Source: Fervidibacter sp032160945
Lineage (GTDB): Bacteria; Armatimonadota; Fervidibacteria; Fervidibacterales; Fervidibacteraceae
Length of the DNA stretch: 15,629 nucleotides
NCBI GenBank assembly: GCA_032160945.1
Contig: JAVHTL010000077.1
Direction: 5' to 3' (one strand)
Within the stretch, counting starts at the first letter, position 1, and the number at the start of each line of letters is the position of its first letter. Shown piece by piece: positions 14,849 to 15,629 of the stretch. Below the pieces are notes generated by a model. The model worked only from the letters and a program-made list of their open reading frames with translations. It was not told the DNA's origin and did no database searches. The position numbers and the translations under genes were made by a program.

Positions 14849-15629
14849 ATGTCGGACAGAAAGGCAAAAATTGGATTTGTGGGTTGTGGAAATCATGCAA
14901 CTTCAACACTCTATCCCACGCTTCACAAAATTCCCCAACTTGAACTTGTTGCAGTTTGTGACCTCAAGGAAGAACTTGCCAAGCGAAATGCTCGCTTCTT
15001 TGGTTCCCTCCGATGGTATACCGATGTGAAGGAGATGCTTGAAAAGGAGGAACTTGATGGCGTTATCATCGTTGGTTCGCCACAAATGCACACTGAAGTT
15101 GGGAAAATTTGCTTGGATGCAGGTAAGCCTATTTTCGTGGAAAAGCCATCGGCAGTCTCCTACAAAGAAGCAATTTCGCTGGCTCGCTACGCTGAAGAGA
15201 AAGGTCTGTGGGGCGGAGTTGCTTACATGAAACGCTATGCTGTTGGCTATCAGATGGCTAAGCAGATTGCTGAAAGCCAAGAATTTGGCAACATTCACTC
15301 CCTTCAAATTGAGTTTTCCAACGGACCTTATCCTTCAATCTGGGGCATTACAGACCCTGCGAAGGCATTTCTTATTTGTCAAGCAGTTCACCTTTTCAAC
15401 CTTGCCAGATTTTTCTGCGGTGATATTGCCGAAGTTTATGCGAAACTTCACCGAGTGAGTGAAAACATGTTCGCTTACGCAATCGTTGGCGAGTTCCAAA
15501 CTGGTGTCCCATTTGTCATAAACTTGAACTCGCTTGAAGCGAAAGATTGGAAAATCCGAGAAAGGCTTTGCCTATCTGGTAACGGTTGTTACCTTGAGGT
15601 CATTGACATGCTCCATTTGCGTTACCGAC
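14849..15629 (+). CDS. Gfo/Idh/MocA family oxidoreductase, 3' end cut by window
   Basis: 260 complete codons are visible with no stop before the window edge, so the gene continues beyond it; family members are usually 330-400 residues. The Rossmann fold has G12-CGNHA, with VCD at 36-38, and the signature E98-K99-P100 contains the catalytic-type Lys99. The C-terminal domain has QAVHLFNLARFF with His181, but the residue four before it, normally Asp, is Cys177. It shares only family-level motifs with the oxidoreductase at 8929-10146, so it is not a recent duplicate. AGGAG at 14833-14837 is 11 bases from ATG 14849; an in-frame TTG at 14843 would have a better five-base gap and add two residues. 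It is divergent from hypF with an 18-bp palindrome upstream. The substrate is unknown. Confidence 0.88.
   Translation, partial: MSDRKAKIGFVGCGNHATSTLYPTLHKIPQLELVAVCDLKEELAKRNARFFGSLRWYTDVKEMLEKEELDGVIIVGSPQMHTEVGKICLDAGKPIFVEKPSAVSYKEAISLARYAEEKGLWGGVAYMKRYAVGYQMAKQIAESQEFGNIHSLQIEFSNGPYPSIWGITDPAKAFLICQAVHLFNLARFFCGDIAEVYAKLHRVSENMFAYAIVGEFQTGVPFVINLNSLEAKDWKIRERLCLSGNGCYLEVIDMLHLRYR

Overview
The window is bacterial chromosome of moderate G+C with compact, mostly single-gene transcription units on both strands. I see no rRNA, tRNA, CRISPR array, transposase or phage gene. The gene set is a secreted GH2 glycosidase, two Gfo/Idh/MocA oxidoreductases, an actinobacterial-looking SdhB, a fused AroK-AroB and an isolated HypF. 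Together with the abundance of short interspersed repeats, this suggests a thermophilic, polysaccharide-degrading free-living bacterium, perhaps of the Armatimonadota/Fervidibacter kind. That placement is an impression from gene style and was not tested against any database.

Layout. 114-3413 (+): exported GH2 enzyme whose ribosome-binding site abuts the end of a dispersed repeat. 3579-6347 (+): tight three-gene run of sdhB, a small unknown gene, and mrdA (PBP2). 6348-6993: a decayed stretch holding a frameshifted small gene, the C-terminal scrap of a probable PIN-domain (VapC-like) toxin, a 135-bp hairpin repeat and a five-unit heptamer array. 6994-8619 (+): bifunctional aroKB. 8620-8928: a second, inverted copy of the hairpin repeat, a G-rich patch, and a likely terminator. 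8929-10146 (-): Gfo/Idh/MocA oxidoreductase, divergent from 10272-12167 (+), a secreted protein made of repeated carboxypeptidase-regulatory-like folds. 12210-14552 (-): hypF, convergent with the previous gene. 14849-end (+): a second Gfo/Idh/MocA gene, cut by the window edge and divergent from hypF across a region with two clear dyads.

Functionally the genes do not form one pathway. The GH2 enzyme and the oxidoreductases fit sugar scavenging, sdhB fits respiration, mrdA cell-wall elongation, aroKB aromatic amino-acid synthesis, and hypF [NiFe]-hydrogenase maturation. The most unusual content is non-coding: a family of two-hairpin elements lying as ~93% identical inverted repeats on both sides of aroKB, heptanucleotide tandem arrays (one inside the GH2 reading frame), and a crumbling toxin-antitoxin-like locus.
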